This document shows, one piece after another, positions 8,811 through 18,644 of a stretch of 34,396 bases of DNA; position 1 is the stretch's first letter; each line of letters starts with the position of its first letter. The stretch comes from JBAXGW01 sp037139195 (GTDB lineage Bacteria > Bacteroidota > Bacteroidia > Bacteroidales > JAHJDW01). The stretch covers positions 1 to 34,396 of the forward strand of contig JBAXGW010000048.1 in the NCBI GenBank assembly GCA_037139195.1. The letters run 5' to 3'. Under the pieces are notes generated by a model, which ran no database searches, was not told the DNA's origin, and saw only the letters and a program-made list of their open reading frames with translations. The position numbers and the translations under genes are program-made.

Positions 8811-10874
8811 TTATTTATTATTTAAGATGTATTCTTTATACATCAGTACTAATTTTATTCTGTCTTCTATTCTTTTATCTACTAATTTGCTCGATTTGAA
8901 TGCATTCTCTAATAGCTGTTTTGCTTCGTCAAACTGACCAAAGTTATACAAACAGTATATTTTAAATTTTAAAGCAGTTTGATTTGTTGGGTCAATTCGC
9001 AATAATTGTTCAAAATAATTTATTGATAAGCTGTACATTCCATTTTTATAGAAATCAACACCTTTTTTAATTAGCAAATTGGTATCTTTAATTTCATTAG
9101 GGTTTGAATAATTATTTTGAAAAAACTGTATGCTTTCATACTGCTGATATATTTTTTTGTTCTTAGGATTGAATAATTTTGTTTGTTTGATATCGTCAAT
9201 TGCCTCTTCAACATTGCCTGTTAGTAGTTCAGCTTTCGACTTGAAAAAATATACTTCGTCAATATTATAAGGCTTTAGTTCAATTGCTTGTTTGTAAAAA
9301 GCAATAGCTTCGCTGTTTTTGCCAAACATACTTAATATATTTCCTTTATTAAAAAGGATATTTGCACTATTAGGATTTATCTTTATTGCTTCGCTAATAT
9401 CTGAATATGCTCCTTTAAAATCGCCTATTCCAGCTTTTATTGCAGCTCTATTTGCTAATGCATCCGATACTTTTACATTTAAGTGAATAATCTTGATTTT
9501 TTCTTTAATTATATTTACACTATCGTTTGAGCTTTGATATACATTGGAACGAGACATGTATGGCAAAATAAAATTATGGTCGTTTTCGCTTGCTTTGTTA
9601 AATGCAATCATCGCGTTTTTAATGTCTTTATTCATCAAAAGATGGATCCCGTAGTTAAAAGCAGATGTGGCAGAGCTTTCGTTTTTATTATAAGCATCTT
9701 CCCATACCGATAGTCCGTTTTTCCAAACATCGGCTCTTAGAAATGTTAAAATGCATAAAATGCCTATATATGCAAACGAAATTATTTTTAGTTGTTTTAT
9801 TTTTTTGTAGAAGTCGTTGTAAAATACGCCAATAATAATGAAAAAGCCTATTGATGCTACATAGTTGTATCTATCTGGCATTACATTCTCTGCTATGTCA
9901 AACCATCTTAGCATCATTCCAATGTTTATTAAATAGAAAAACAACCCAAATATTAGGAGAGGGTGTTTTTTGAATTTCCAAAGAGCTAAAACACCAATAG
10001 AGAGTGCAATGATTAAATAAATATAAAGGGATGCAGGAATGCTTTGTCCTATTATATATGGTGAATCGTATTGTGCAGATAAATTGAAAGGTGCGAAAAG
10101 TTTAAAAATATAATTATCAAATACATACGATGCATTTAGAAATGGTTCGAAAATACTTGAGTATTTTGCTTCGGAAAAATATCCGGTATATTTTTGAGCC
10201 AAAAAATTTAAATACGCACCAATTATGCTTAACGAAAGAAACGGAATTTTTTCAAGCCAAACCCTATAATTTTTAAAATCTCTTTTGTAATAATAGTCAA
10301 TTAAAATTAAAACAAATGAAAGCGTTATTGCTTGCCCTTTAGATAAAACCGATAAAATAAAAAGTAAAAAAGTAAATATTAAATAATTGATTCTTTTTAA
10401 ATCTAAATATTTAATGTAGGTAATAAGCGATAACAAAAAGAAAAAGGCATATTGCATGTCCTTTCTTTCGGTAATACGAGCTACCGATTCAACATGAATA
10501 GGGTGAATGCCAAATAAAAGTGCTACAATAATTGATAATTGTCTGTTTTTAAATAGTTTTTCGGCTAAAATAAAAACTAAAAACGTATTTAGTAGGTGGA
10601 ATAATAGATTTGTAAATTGATATAATGCTGGATTAACTTCAGAAAAGCTATATGTAAAACCTAACGATAGAAGAGTTAGAGGATGATAATGTCCGTCGAA
10701 GAAACTAGAAAAAATGAATTTAATATTATGCCACGATAAATTTTGAATAATTACATTGTTCAATACATAAACATCGTCGCTATAGAATGTAAACTGATTA
10801 TTTAAAATCGGAAAGAAAATTAAAGCAGTAATTCCTAGAATTATTGCAATAGGTTGATTTAAATATTTTCTCAT
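8811..10874 (-). CDS. Multi-spanning GT-C-like glycosyltransferase with TPR repeats (TMTC-like)
   Basis: A 687-residue inner-membrane protein. About residues 1-385 contain roughly ten hydrophobic helices. The first loop has FYSDDVYVLNN, where the acidic pair is the expected GT-C metal/donor site, and a later loop has GIHPIHVESVARITERKD, close to the HP.H.E.V..R.D signature of the TMTC/DUF1736 O-mannosyltransferase-like family. About 395-680 are tetratricopeptide repeats (for example GDFKGAYSDISEAIKINPNS and KNSEAIAFYKQAIELKPYN). The predicted role is transfer of a lipid-linked sugar to exported proteins, or TPR-guided assembly; the substrate is unknown. It has its own -7 boxes at 10894-10911, lies beyond the yidC terminator, and is followed after 11 nt by DUF2027-Smr. 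Confidence 0.75.
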   Translation of the reverse strand: MRKYLNQPIAIILGITALIFFPILNNQFTFYSDDVYVLNNVIIQNLSWHNIKFIFSSFFDGHYHPLTLLSLGFTYSFSEVNPALYQFTNLLFHLLNTFLVFILAEKLFKNRQLSIIVALLFGIHPIHVESVARITERKDMQYAFFFLLSLITYIKYLDLKRINYLIFTFLLFILSVLSKGQAITLSFVLILIDYYYKRDFKNYRVWLEKIPFLSLSIIGAYLNFLAQKYTGYFSEAKYSSIFEPFLNASYVFDNYIFKLFAPFNLSAQYDSPYIIGQSIPASLYIYLIIALSIGVLALWKFKKHPLLIFGLFFYLINIGMMLRWFDIAENVMPDRYNYVASIGFFIIIGVFYNDFYKKIKQLKIISFAYIGILCILTFLRADVWKNGLSVWEDAYNKNESSATSAFNYGIHLLMNKDIKNAMIAFNKASENDHNFILPYMSRSNVYQSSNDSVNIIKEKIKIIHLNVKVSDALANRAAIKAGIGDFKGAYSDISEAIKINPNSANILFNKGNILSMFGKNSEAIAFYKQAIELKPYNIDEVYFFKSKAELLTGNVEEAIDDIKQTKLFNPKNKKIYQQYESIQFFQNNYSNPNEIKDTNLLIKKGVDFYKNGMYSLSINYFEQLLRIDPTNQTALKFKIYCLYNFGQFDEAKQLLENAFKSSKLVDKRIEDRIKLVLMYKEYILNNK

Positions 10875-10893
10875 CGCTGTGTAATTTATATTG

Positions 10894-10911
10894 CAAACAT
10901 ACGCAAATATA
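10894..10911 (-). promoter_or_regulatory. Two overlapping -7 boxes upstream of the GT-C/TPR gene
   Basis: Read on the minus strand, TATATTTG (10911-10904) and TATGTTTG (10901-10894) both match TANNTTTG perfectly, 10 nt apart, and the nearer one ends 19 nt before the ATG at 10874. No TTG stands at a suitable -33 distance. Which box is used cannot be told from sequence. Confidence 0.5.
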
Positions 10912-10930
10912 AAATTTTATTAGTTTTTTA

Positions 10931-10962
10931 ATTAAAAAAAGAGGCTTTTTTAGAGCCTCTTT
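10931..10962 (-). terminator. Rho-independent terminator of pyrG-yidC
   Basis: On the minus strand, AAAGAGGCT (10962-10954), a 7-nt loop and AGCCTCTTT (10946-10938) make a perfect 9-bp stem followed by a T-run (plus-strand A-run 10934-10940). It starts 5 nt after the yidC stop. Confidence 0.85.
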
Positions 10963-10966
10963 CATT

Positions 10967-12895
10967 TTATTTATTTGGATTATATCCTCTTTTTTTTGCC
11001 ATTTCTTCCAATTTAGCTTGAAATTTTGACTTTTTACTAAAGTTCTTCTTTTTGTTTTCTTGAATCTGAAGGTGAAGTTTTTTCTCATCAACAAAGTATT
11101 TCTTGATAACTATTTGCTGACCAAATGTTATCATATTTGCTAAGAAATAATAATAACTCAATCCAGAAGAGTTACTGTTAAATATCCCTAAAAACATTAA
11201 TGGCATAATATACATCATAGTTTTCATGCCAGGCATTTGATTGCTCGAACCCATTGTATCCATATTCATGCGAGTATAAATCAACGATGAAATTGTCATT
11301 AATATAGTAAACAAGCTTATATGATTTCCATATACTGATGAAAGAATAGGAATTTGAGTTGTCCAGCTATAAATAGAATCATAACTAGAAAGGTCATCTG
11401 CCCATAAAAACCCTTGTTGACGCAGCTCGAATGACGCAGGGAAGAAACGGAACAATGCAAATAATATGGGAATCTGCAATAACATCGGTATACAACCAGC
11501 CATAGGATTAACTCCTGCTTTTTTATACAATGCCATTGTTGTTTGTTGTTTCTTCATAGCATCTTCCGACTTTGGAAATTTGGCATTGATTTCGTCAATC
11601 TCTGGTTTTAATACTTTCATTTTAGCAGATGAAACATACGTTTTATAAGCGATTGGAAATAAAAGTACCTTTATAAAGATGGTAAGAAGCAATATTATAA
11701 TCCCATAATTCATGTTAAAACCTTCTAAGAAGTTAAATACAGGGATAACTAATATCTTGTTAAACCAAGATAATATACCCCAACCAAGAGGGATTTGTTT
11801 TTCAAAATCTTGGTCAAATTGCTTTAATGTTTTGTATTTACTTGGTCCGAAATAAAATTGCGATGATATTGGTTCAACCTGTCCTTTTGAATACGGCAAA
11901 CCTAACTCGGCTTGCATCAATTTCACAACCCCTGTATTTGTGTCAGGAGTTACCTTTAATGATGCATTGGTGAATTTTTCATTAGAAACAAAAATTGTTG
12001 TGAAAAATTGTTGTTTGAAACTAATCCAATCTAATTGAGTGGGAATATTTTTTTCATCAGCTTTAGTTTCAGAAAGGTAGTCAACTTCTTTATCAACACT
12101 ATGTTTGAAATACACAGTTGATACGATTCTTTCATTTTTCAAGTACTTTTCTTTCTGATGTAGCGTTAATTCCCATTCAAAATCTATTGAATTTGAGTTT
12201 GTAACAACCTCGTTGCCAAGATTAATAATCTTTACATCGTAACCAACCATAAAAGAGTTGTTCTTTATAGTATAGGTATATTCAATATATTTTCCAGTTG
12301 CCTGTCCATTTTCTGGATACAATCTGAAAGAAATAGTTGAAGAATCTTTTTCAATTTTAAGAGCATCAGTTGTGATAGGTTTTCCATCGAAACTTACTGC
12401 ATTAAAATATAAATCATTTGTACTTATAAGTTTGCTGTCAGAAGTGAAAATTAATCCAAATCTATTTGTGTCGCCATCAAATAAAACTAGAGGTTTGCCA
12501 AGATAGTCTTTGTAGTTTTTTAGCTCTACTGAAGCTATTTTTCCGCCTTTATTAGAAAATTTAACTTTTAAAAAATCAGATTCAACAATAATAAATTTAT
12601 TTTCAGCTTGTTTTGCACAAGCAAAAACTCCAAATTCACTTTTCAATGAAGCGTTTGAAGTTGAATCATTATTTTTAAATGTAGAGTCTTGTGCAATGGT
12701 ATCATTTGTTGCAGCTGCAATTTCTTTCTTTTGAACAGCTGCTTTTTGTTCTACCTTTTGTTTTTCAATTTGAGCAATAGAATCGAGTCTTCTATTTTGT
12801 GCTGCCATTTGTTCTTTGGAAGGTGTAGACCATACTCCCCAAAGTATTACTATTGCTGCTATTAGTACTATTCCTATTATAGACTTTTTGTCCAT
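10967..12895 (-). CDS. yidC: Membrane protein insertase YidC
   Basis: A 642-residue YidC/Oxa1-family insertase of the long Gram-negative type. One N-terminal transmembrane helix (about 6-22, IGIVLIAAIVILWGVW) is followed by a coiled, charged linker and a large periplasmic beta-sandwich domain (about 85-360). The conserved insertase core runs from about 370 to 610 with five helices: amphipathic GWGILSWFNKILVIPVFNFL, the LLLTIFIKVLLFPIAYKTY helix, the cytoplasmic hairpin with KYPK-like NAKFPKSEDAMKKQ, and GCIPMLLQIPILFALFRFF. It inserts and folds inner-membrane proteins with or without SecYEG. GGAGAA lies 5 nt before the ATG, an unusually clear ribosome-binding site for this phylum. It starts 28 nt after pyrG on the same strand and is followed at once by a strong terminator. 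Confidence 0.97.
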   Translation of the reverse strand: MDKKSIIGIVLIAAIVILWGVWSTPSKEQMAAQNRRLDSIAQIEKQKVEQKAAVQKKEIAAATNDTIAQDSTFKNNDSTSNASLKSEFGVFACAKQAENKFIIVESDFLKVKFSNKGGKIASVELKNYKDYLGKPLVLFDGDTNRFGLIFTSDSKLISTNDLYFNAVSFDGKPITTDALKIEKDSSTISFRLYPENGQATGKYIEYTYTIKNNSFMVGYDVKIINLGNEVVTNSNSIDFEWELTLHQKEKYLKNERIVSTVYFKHSVDKEVDYLSETKADEKNIPTQLDWISFKQQFFTTIFVSNEKFTNASLKVTPDTNTGVVKLMQAELGLPYSKGQVEPISSQFYFGPSKYKTLKQFDQDFEKQIPLGWGILSWFNKILVIPVFNFLEGFNMNYGIIILLLTIFIKVLLFPIAYKTYVSSAKMKVLKPEIDEINAKFPKSEDAMKKQQTTMALYKKAGVNPMAGCIPMLLQIPILFALFRFFPASFELRQQGFLWADDLSSYDSIYSWTTQIPILSSVYGNHISLFTILMTISSLIYTRMNMDTMGSSNQMPGMKTMMYIMPLMFLGIFNSNSSGLSYYYFLANMITFGQQIVIKKYFVDEKKLHLQIQENKKKNFSKKSKFQAKLEEMAKKRGYNPNK

Positions 12896-12923
12896 TTATA
12901 TTCTCCTTAATTTTAGTTTTTTA

Positions 12924-14531
12924 TTATTTACTGATTTCTATTGCTGCTTTTATTAAATTAACAAAAAGCGGATGAGGGTTTGCTACTGTACTTTTATATT
13001 CAGGATGAAACTGAACACCAATAAAAAAAGGATGTTTAGGAAGTTCGATTATCTCAACCAAATTATTTTCTGGATTGATACCCGACATAACCATTCCCGC
13101 TTTTTCGTAGTTTTTAATGTATTTGTTGTTAAACTCAAATCTATGGCGATGTCTTTCAGAAATTAGCTCTTTGCCATATATTTTAAACGCTTTGGTTTTT
13201 TCTTTTACGCTACAAGGATAAGCTCCTAATCGCATAGTGCCACCTTTTCCTGAAATAGATTTCTGACTTTCCATTAAATCAATAACAGGGTATTTTGTTT
13301 TAGGGTTTATTTCAGTAGAATGAGCATCATTATAACCTATAATATTTCTACCAAATTCTATAACTGCACATTGCATACCCAAGCAAATACCTAAAAATGG
13401 AATATTGTTTTCGCGAGCGTGTTTAACTGCTAAAATTTTCCCTTCAATTCCTCTTTCTCCGAAACCAGGAGCTACTAATATCCCTTTTAGTCCTGCTAAT
13501 TTTTCGGTTAAATCTTCTTCTGTAAGTGTTTCTGAATGAATAAGTTTGAGTTTAACCTTGCATTTTATTGACGTTCCTGCATGAATAAATGATTCAATGA
13601 TTGATTTATAAGCGTCTTTAAGCTCAACATATTTTCCTACCAAACCTATTTCAACTTCTTTTTCTGGTTTTTTCAGTTTTGAAAGAAAATCTTCCCAAGT
13701 TTTTAAATTTGGTTTTGGATAGACATTGATTTTTAATTTTTGAAGAACAATTTCGTCTAGTTTTTCTTCCCTCATTAGCATTGGGACTTCGTATATTGAG
13801 CTAGCATCAATAGATTCAATTACTGCATTAGGCTCAACATTGCAAAACAAAGCTACTTTATGACGAATAGATTGACTTAATGCGTGTTCTGTTCTACAAA
13901 CCAAAATGTCGGGTTGAACGCCATATTCTAATAGAGTTTTTACTGAGTGTTGTGTTGGTTTTGTTTTTAATTCACCTGCAGCGGATAAATAAGGGATTAG
14001 CGTAAGGTGGACAACTAAGCAATTATTGCCTTGTTCCCATCTAATTTGACGAACAGCCTCAACATAAGGTAATGATTCGATGTCGCCAACCGTTCCGCCA
14101 ATCTCTGTAATTACAAAATCGTATTTTTTTGTTTCGCCTAATAATTTTATTCTGCGTTTAATTTCATCCGTAATATGTGGAATAACCTGAACCGTACTTC
14201 CTAAATAGTCACCTCTGCGTTCTTTTTCAATAACAGTTTGATATATTCTTCCAGTTGTAACATTGTTTGCCTGTGAGGTTGGAACGTTTAAAAAGCGTTC
14301 GTAATGACCTAAATCTAAATCGGTTTCAGCGCCATCTTCAGTTACAAAGCATTCGCCATGTTCATAAGGGTTTAAAGTGCCTGGATCGATATTAATGTAT
14401 GGGTCTAGTTTTTGAATTGTTACAGCAAAACCCCTTGCTTGAAGTAGTTTTGCAAGTGAAGCAGAAATGATACCTTTCCCCAAAGAAGAAGTAACACCGC
14501 CAGTAACAAAGATGTATTTTGTCGGAGACAT
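12924..14531 (-). CDS. pyrG: CTP synthase
   Basis: A 535-residue enzyme converting UTP, ATP and glutamine to CTP in the cytosol. The N-terminal synthetase domain has the family signature TGGVTSSLGKGI (P-loop-like) and KLDPYINIDPGTLNPYEHGE (residues about 10-70). The C-terminal class I glutamine amidotransferase domain has the triad C383 (GICLGMQ), H509 and E511 (QFHPEY). Length and motifs match the family throughout. It heads a probable pyrG-yidC transcript; the 249-bp gap upstream (14532-14780) holds the terminator of the receptor gene and presumably the pyrG promoter, for which I found no perfect -7 box. Confidence 0.98.
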   Translation of the reverse strand: MSPTKYIFVTGGVTSSLGKGIISASLAKLLQARGFAVTIQKLDPYINIDPGTLNPYEHGECFVTEDGAETDLDLGHYERFLNVPTSQANNVTTGRIYQTVIEKERRGDYLGSTVQVIPHITDEIKRRIKLLGETKKYDFVITEIGGTVGDIESLPYVEAVRQIRWEQGNNCLVVHLTLIPYLSAAGELKTKPTQHSVKTLLEYGVQPDILVCRTEHALSQSIRHKVALFCNVEPNAVIESIDASSIYEVPMLMREEKLDEIVLQKLKINVYPKPNLKTWEDFLSKLKKPEKEVEIGLVGKYVELKDAYKSIIESFIHAGTSIKCKVKLKLIHSETLTEEDLTEKLAGLKGILVAPGFGERGIEGKILAVKHARENNIPFLGICLGMQCAVIEFGRNIIGYNDAHSTEINPKTKYPVIDLMESQKSISGKGGTMRLGAYPCSVKEKTKAFKIYGKELISERHRHRFEFNNKYIKNYEKAGMVMSGINPENNLVEIIELPKHPFFIGVQFHPEYKSTVANPHPLFVNLIKAAIEISK

Positions 14532-14731
14532 TGTAATAATAATTTATAAAATAGTTCGAACTTTCTTTCGGAGCGTGAAATTACAGATTAATTTTCAAAC
14601 TACCCACTTTAAAATAAAATAATATCAACTTTTTATTATTCAAAAATTGTTTGAAAATTAGAAAAATTATTGAAAACATTGATTTGCAATGAGTATAATA
14701 AAACCTAAAAAAGTTTAAGATTCTATTAAAT

Positions 14732-14764
14732 AAAAAAAGCTTGGATTATTATCCAAACTTTTTT
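14732..14764 (-). terminator. Rho-independent terminator of the TonB-dependent receptor gene
   Basis: On the minus strand AAGTTTGGAT (14760-14751), loop AATA and ATCCAAGCTT (14746-14737) pair over 10 bp with one G-U, followed by a T-run (plus-strand A-run 14732-14738). It lies 20 nt after the receptor stop codon. Confidence 0.8.
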
Positions 14765-14780
14765 CTATATTGATTTTTTT

Positions 14781-17096
14781 TTAAAAAGTCAAATTTATAC
14801 CAATACTAGGCAAAATTGGAAGTTGATAAACGGGTTCTTGCTTTGTTCTTGAAATATAGAAAATATTGTTTCTATCATATACGTTTGTAGCAGATACTAC
14901 TACTTCTAATTTAGCTTTTTTCTTTAATTCGAATTCGCGCTTCAAACTAAAATCTAAACGGTGATAGTATGGAAGGCGTGCTTTATTATATTCGCTGTAT
15001 TGTATTCCTAAATCGCCATTTGCAGTTGAAACATCTGTGCCGATGCCATTGTTGAAATTAACATTGTTATAAAAACCCTGTGTTTGTGTAAATGGGAAGC
15101 CAGAACCTAAATTCCAACGAGCGTCAAATTCCCATTTTAATTTTTTGCCAAAACGATACACGCCAAGTAAATTAACATTGTGTCTTCTGTCATAATGAGG
15201 GTTGTAGGTGATAATGCCATCATATCTATTTACATAGCCCAGAGAATAAGCAGTCCAGAAATAGAACTTTCGTGTTTCCCATTTCAATGAAACATCAATT
15301 CCTTTGGCAACTCCTTTTTCGATGATAAAATCTTTTTTTAAGTAATCGGGTTTTTCATAATTATCACCATTATCATCGTAAATTTTGTTTCTATTGATAT
15401 TAGTAAGTTGATTGAAATTTTTAATATAAGCTTCTACATTCAATTCGATAAAGGCGAATAAGTCGTATTCAAATCCAAATATTCCATGAGTTGCTTTTTG
15501 TAGTTTATGTGTAACAGGTTTGCCATCAAATTCTTCTTGAAGGTTGTCGGGACCTGATAAAAATCCGTAAAATAAGTTGACAATATCTCTGTCAGAAGTA
15601 GCACTGATTAAGTTTTGTGAATACATTCCACCCGAAGCTTTCAAGCGCAAGCGGTCGCTCAAATTGTATTTGATCCCGATACGTGGTTCTGGCGATGCAT
15701 TGGAAAGAGAAGCGTAATAATGCAAGCGGAAACCTGGTTCAAGAACAAATTTTTCTTTGCTAATTCGATACTTTAAAAAAGCTGCAATTTCAGTTGTATT
15801 ATCGTTTTGCTCAATTTTTCGGTCTACAGAATTATAGAAGTTGAAAACGGTTTTAAAGCCTAATACATCAAATCCATAGTTTAATGTGTTTTTTCCATAA
15901 AAGTATGAAAAATTAAATCCTAAACTAAACCCATTTATCTCGCTTGTTCTGGGAGCTGAATTCACTTCTTCAAGACCAATTTTATATTTTGAATAGGAAA
16001 AGTTCCCTTCCATCAACATAGCAGTTGAGCTAGGTATTAGTACAAAATTACTGCCTCCACCTGATGCTTGCCAGTGGAAATCAGATATTCCTTCATAATG
16101 AACTTTGTCATCAAAATTAAATCCAAAGAAATTTATTTTACTTCCATTTTCAGAATTAAAAGAGAGTTTTCCATATAAATCTAAATAATTAAATGGTAGC
16201 CCAGCTGTATCAACGTATGAATAAATTGTTTTTGATGTTTCTTGTAAATATGAGTTTTTTGCTGAAAAAATGAATGATGATGAGCTTGCTTTTTTGTCTT
16301 TTCTAGAACCCAAAGGCCCTTCAAAAAGCATTTTTGCGCCAAAAGGACTAACGCCCACTTTTCCAGCAAACCTGTTTTTATTTCCATCTCTAGTTGTAAT
16401 ATCCATTACCGAAGATATTCTGCCGCCATATTGAGCATTGAAGCCGCCCGTATTTACTTCAACGTTTCTGATTAAATCCATATCAAAAACCGAGAATAAA
16501 CCAATTGAGTGAAAAGGATTGTAAATTACCATTCCATCAATTAACACTTTATTTTGAATAGGGGAGCCGCCTCTTACATAAAGCTGACCGCCTTGGTCGC
16601 CTGTGAAAATTACGCCAGGTATCACCGATAAATATTGTGCTAAATCGGGCTGACCTCCAACAGAAGGGACTTGACTAATTTCTCTAGGGGTTGCTTTTGT
16701 AACCGACATTTGCACATCATTTCTAGCATCTTCATTCTTTGCTGAAATATTAATGGTTGAAAGGTTTACGGCTGATCTAGTAAGATTCAGTTTTTTTGTA
16801 ATAATATCGTTTGCTTTTAATGTTATATCTTCTCGTAATGTGTCAAAACCTAGTGATGTAATCATCAAAGTATAGGTTCCTGGATTTATTTTTGAAATGT
16901 TATAAAATCCATTTTGGTCGGTTGAGCCCCCAATGGTTGTTCCTTTAAAATAAACATTCGTGAATATTATAGGTTCTCCAGTTTCCTTGTCGTAAACAAA
17001 GCCTCTTAGAACCGCCTGTTGGCTAAATGATTTTTGAGCGCTAATAGTTATTAGTAAAATAACTAAAAATATGATGTGTTTTATTTTAATTGTCAT
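14781..17096 (-). CDS. TonB-dependent outer-membrane receptor with CarboxypepD_reg-like domain
   Basis: 771 residues. A signal peptide (about 1-25, hydrophobic IIFLVILLITISA, then SFSQ) is followed by a carboxypeptidase-regulatory-like beta domain (about 29-110, AVLRGFVYDKETGEP), a plug domain (about 125-235, with SVTKATPREISQVPSVGGQP and LYVRGGSPIQNKVLIDGM) and a beta-barrel ending in an aromatic residue (GINLTF). It imports an unidentified ligand using TonB energy. It is shorter than SusC-type receptors, has no SusD partner beside it, and stands alone between its own -7 box (17113-17120) and terminator. Iron chelates, cobalamin or a small oligomer are equally possible. Confidence 0.9.
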   Translation of the reverse strand: MTIKIKHIIFLVILLITISAQKSFSQQAVLRGFVYDKETGEPIIFTNVYFKGTTIGGSTDQNGFYNISKINPGTYTLMITSLGFDTLREDITLKANDIITKKLNLTRSAVNLSTINISAKNEDARNDVQMSVTKATPREISQVPSVGGQPDLAQYLSVIPGVIFTGDQGGQLYVRGGSPIQNKVLIDGMVIYNPFHSIGLFSVFDMDLIRNVEVNTGGFNAQYGGRISSVMDITTRDGNKNRFAGKVGVSPFGAKMLFEGPLGSRKDKKASSSSFIFSAKNSYLQETSKTIYSYVDTAGLPFNYLDLYGKLSFNSENGSKINFFGFNFDDKVHYEGISDFHWQASGGGSNFVLIPSSTAMLMEGNFSYSKYKIGLEEVNSAPRTSEINGFSLGFNFSYFYGKNTLNYGFDVLGFKTVFNFYNSVDRKIEQNDNTTEIAAFLKYRISKEKFVLEPGFRLHYYASLSNASPEPRIGIKYNLSDRLRLKASGGMYSQNLISATSDRDIVNLFYGFLSGPDNLQEEFDGKPVTHKLQKATHGIFGFEYDLFAFIELNVEAYIKNFNQLTNINRNKIYDDNGDNYEKPDYLKKDFIIEKGVAKGIDVSLKWETRKFYFWTAYSLGYVNRYDGIITYNPHYDRRHNVNLLGVYRFGKKLKWEFDARWNLGSGFPFTQTQGFYNNVNFNNGIGTDVSTANGDLGIQYSEYNKARLPYYHRLDFSLKREFELKKKAKLEVVVSATNVYDRNNIFYISRTKQEPVYQLPILPSIGINLTF

Positions 17097-17112
17097 AATT
17101 ATAAAAATTTTT

Positions 17113-17120
17113 CAAAAATA
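17113..17120 (-). promoter_or_regulatory. -7 box upstream of the TonB-dependent receptor
   Basis: On the minus strand TATTTTTG matches TANNTTTG perfectly and ends 16 nt before the ATG at 17096. No TTG is found at -33 distance. It sits in the 64-bp gap after the EVE gene and suggests separate transcription. Confidence 0.4.
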
Positions 17121-17160
17121 GGAAATAATGTTTAAAGTTTTAATTTTTTTTATACAAAAA

Positions 17161-17568
17161 CTAATACTTTCCCAACGAGCGTATAATCTCGTATTCTTTT
17201 TTAGTTAAAGGTATAACCGATAATCTGGATTGTTTTAATAATGCAATGTTTTGTAATTCAGGGTTTAATTTAATTTCAGAAAGTTTAATTTTTTTTGTTA
17301 AAGATTCAATTGGAATCAGGTCAACTGCAACCCAATTGCAGTCTGGAGTTGTAGGGTCTTGAAAGTACTCTTTGCTTATTTTCGCTATGCCAACAATCTC
17401 TTTGTCGCTAACACTATGGTAAATAAAGGCTAAATCGCCTGTCTTCATTAGTTTTAAGTTGTTTCGAGCTTGATAATTTCTTACTCCATCCCAAGTAGTT
17501 GTACCATCTTTAACTAATTGTTCCCAAGAAAATGCGCTTGGTTCGGTTTTCATTAACCAATAATTCAT
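17161..17568 (-). CDS. EVE domain protein
   Basis: 135 residues, almost entirely one EVE domain (PUA-like fold) of the bacterial/thymocyte nuclear protein 1 type: MNYWLMKTEPSAFSWEQL, the WDGVRNYQARN segment (about 26-37), GDLAFIYHS (about 44-52) and the CNWVAVDL strand (about 75-82). EVE domains read modified bases in DNA or RNA; the Trp/aromatic cage residues are present. The physiological ligand is not known for this subfamily. It is the last gene of a probable amn-holA-EVE transcript, 6 nt after holA. Confidence 0.9.
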   Translation of the reverse strand: MNYWLMKTEPSAFSWEQLVKDGTTTWDGVRNYQARNNLKLMKTGDLAFIYHSVSDKEIVGIAKISKEYFQDPTTPDCNWVAVDLIPIESLTKKIKLSEIKLNPELQNIALLKQSRLSVIPLTKKEYEIIRSLGKY

Positions 17569-17574
17569 AATTAT

Positions 17575-18624
17575 TTAATGCATTATTTTAAAAATCAATT
17601 CTTTAATGAGTTCACCTTCATTTACAGAAATATTATCTACTCCTTTCGATTTCATATCGTAATCTCGTAGATAAGTGAATATTCTGTTAATTTTCTTTAA
17701 CGAGTAGTGTTTCGCAGCAATTTCAAAATCTTTCAAGAAAAATGGCTTAATTCCTAATGCAGCAGCTTTTTCGTTGGGGGATTTGTTAGCAACTGAATAA
17801 ATCATTAAGATTTGAGTGAAATATTTGTAAAGCATTTGAATGGTGAGAGGAAATGGGTTTTCTTTGGGGTTTGCGGCAAAATGATTAATTATTTGATAAG
17901 CTTTAAATACATTTTTTGTTCCAATAGCGGTTTGTAATTCAAAAATATTAAAATCCTTGCTAATTCCAATGTATTTTTCTATTAAAATTGTTGTGATTTC
18001 AGAATTAGCAGGTATATTTAATTTTAGTTTATTAATTTCGTTTGCAATTTTTGTTAGGTCGTTTCCTAAATATTCGCCTAATATTATTGCTGTTTTAGGG
18101 TTTATTTGAAGATTTTCTGTTTTAACATAACTTTCAATCCATTCAGGAATTTTATATTCTTTGATTTCTTCCGATTCAAATAAAACATTTTTAGTGTCAA
18201 TCATTTTAACAAAAGCTTTTCGCTTGTCAAGTGTATCGTATTTGTAACAGAAAACTAAAATCGTTGATTTAAGTGGGTTTTCAAAATAACTATTAATTAA
18301 ATCTAATGGATTTGATTTTTTATCGTCTTTTTTATAGTCGATAAGTTTTTTTATGTTTTTTATATTTTGAGCTTCTTTTACTATCACAACTTGATGACTC
18401 GCCATCATCGGAAACCTTTTAGCTGTGCTTATAATTGTATCTATGTCGACGTCGATTCCGTACAGTACGGATTGATTAAATTCCTTTTCTAAGTCATCTA
18501 AAACAGTGTTTTCAATATAATCAGATATTTTGTCAATATAAAAAGACTCCTTGCCTGTTAGAAAGTATATTGGGTGATATACCTTGTTTTTCAAGTCGCT
18601 CATTATTTGTTCGTAGCTTTTCAT
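17575..18624 (-). CDS. holA: DNA polymerase III subunit delta
   Basis: 349 residues matching HolA: N-terminal AAA+-like fold with YFLTGKESFYIDKISDYIE (about 19-37), a degenerate P-loop region as expected for delta, the ILVFCYKYDTLDKRKAF strand-turn (about 118-134), and the C-terminal helical collar domain (about 210-349, including FNIFELQTAIGTKNVFKA). Delta is the clamp-loader subunit that opens the sliding clamp. Gene order amn-holA with a divergent HsdR_N gene nearby is, to my knowledge, common in Bacteroidota. It starts 20 nt after amn and ends 6 nt before the EVE gene. Confidence 0.93.
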   Translation of the reverse strand: MKSYEQIMSDLKNKVYHPIYFLTGKESFYIDKISDYIENTVLDDLEKEFNQSVLYGIDVDIDTIISTAKRFPMMASHQVVIVKEAQNIKNIKKLIDYKKDDKKSNPLDLINSYFENPLKSTILVFCYKYDTLDKRKAFVKMIDTKNVLFESEEIKEYKIPEWIESYVKTENLQINPKTAIILGEYLGNDLTKIANEINKLKLNIPANSEITTILIEKYIGISKDFNIFELQTAIGTKNVFKAYQIINHFAANPKENPFPLTIQMLYKYFTQILMIYSVANKSPNEKAAALGIKPFFLKDFEIAAKHYSLKKINRIFTYLRDYDMKSKGVDNISVNEGELIKELIFKIMH

Positions 18625-18644
18625 ACGTTTTTTAATATTGATTT

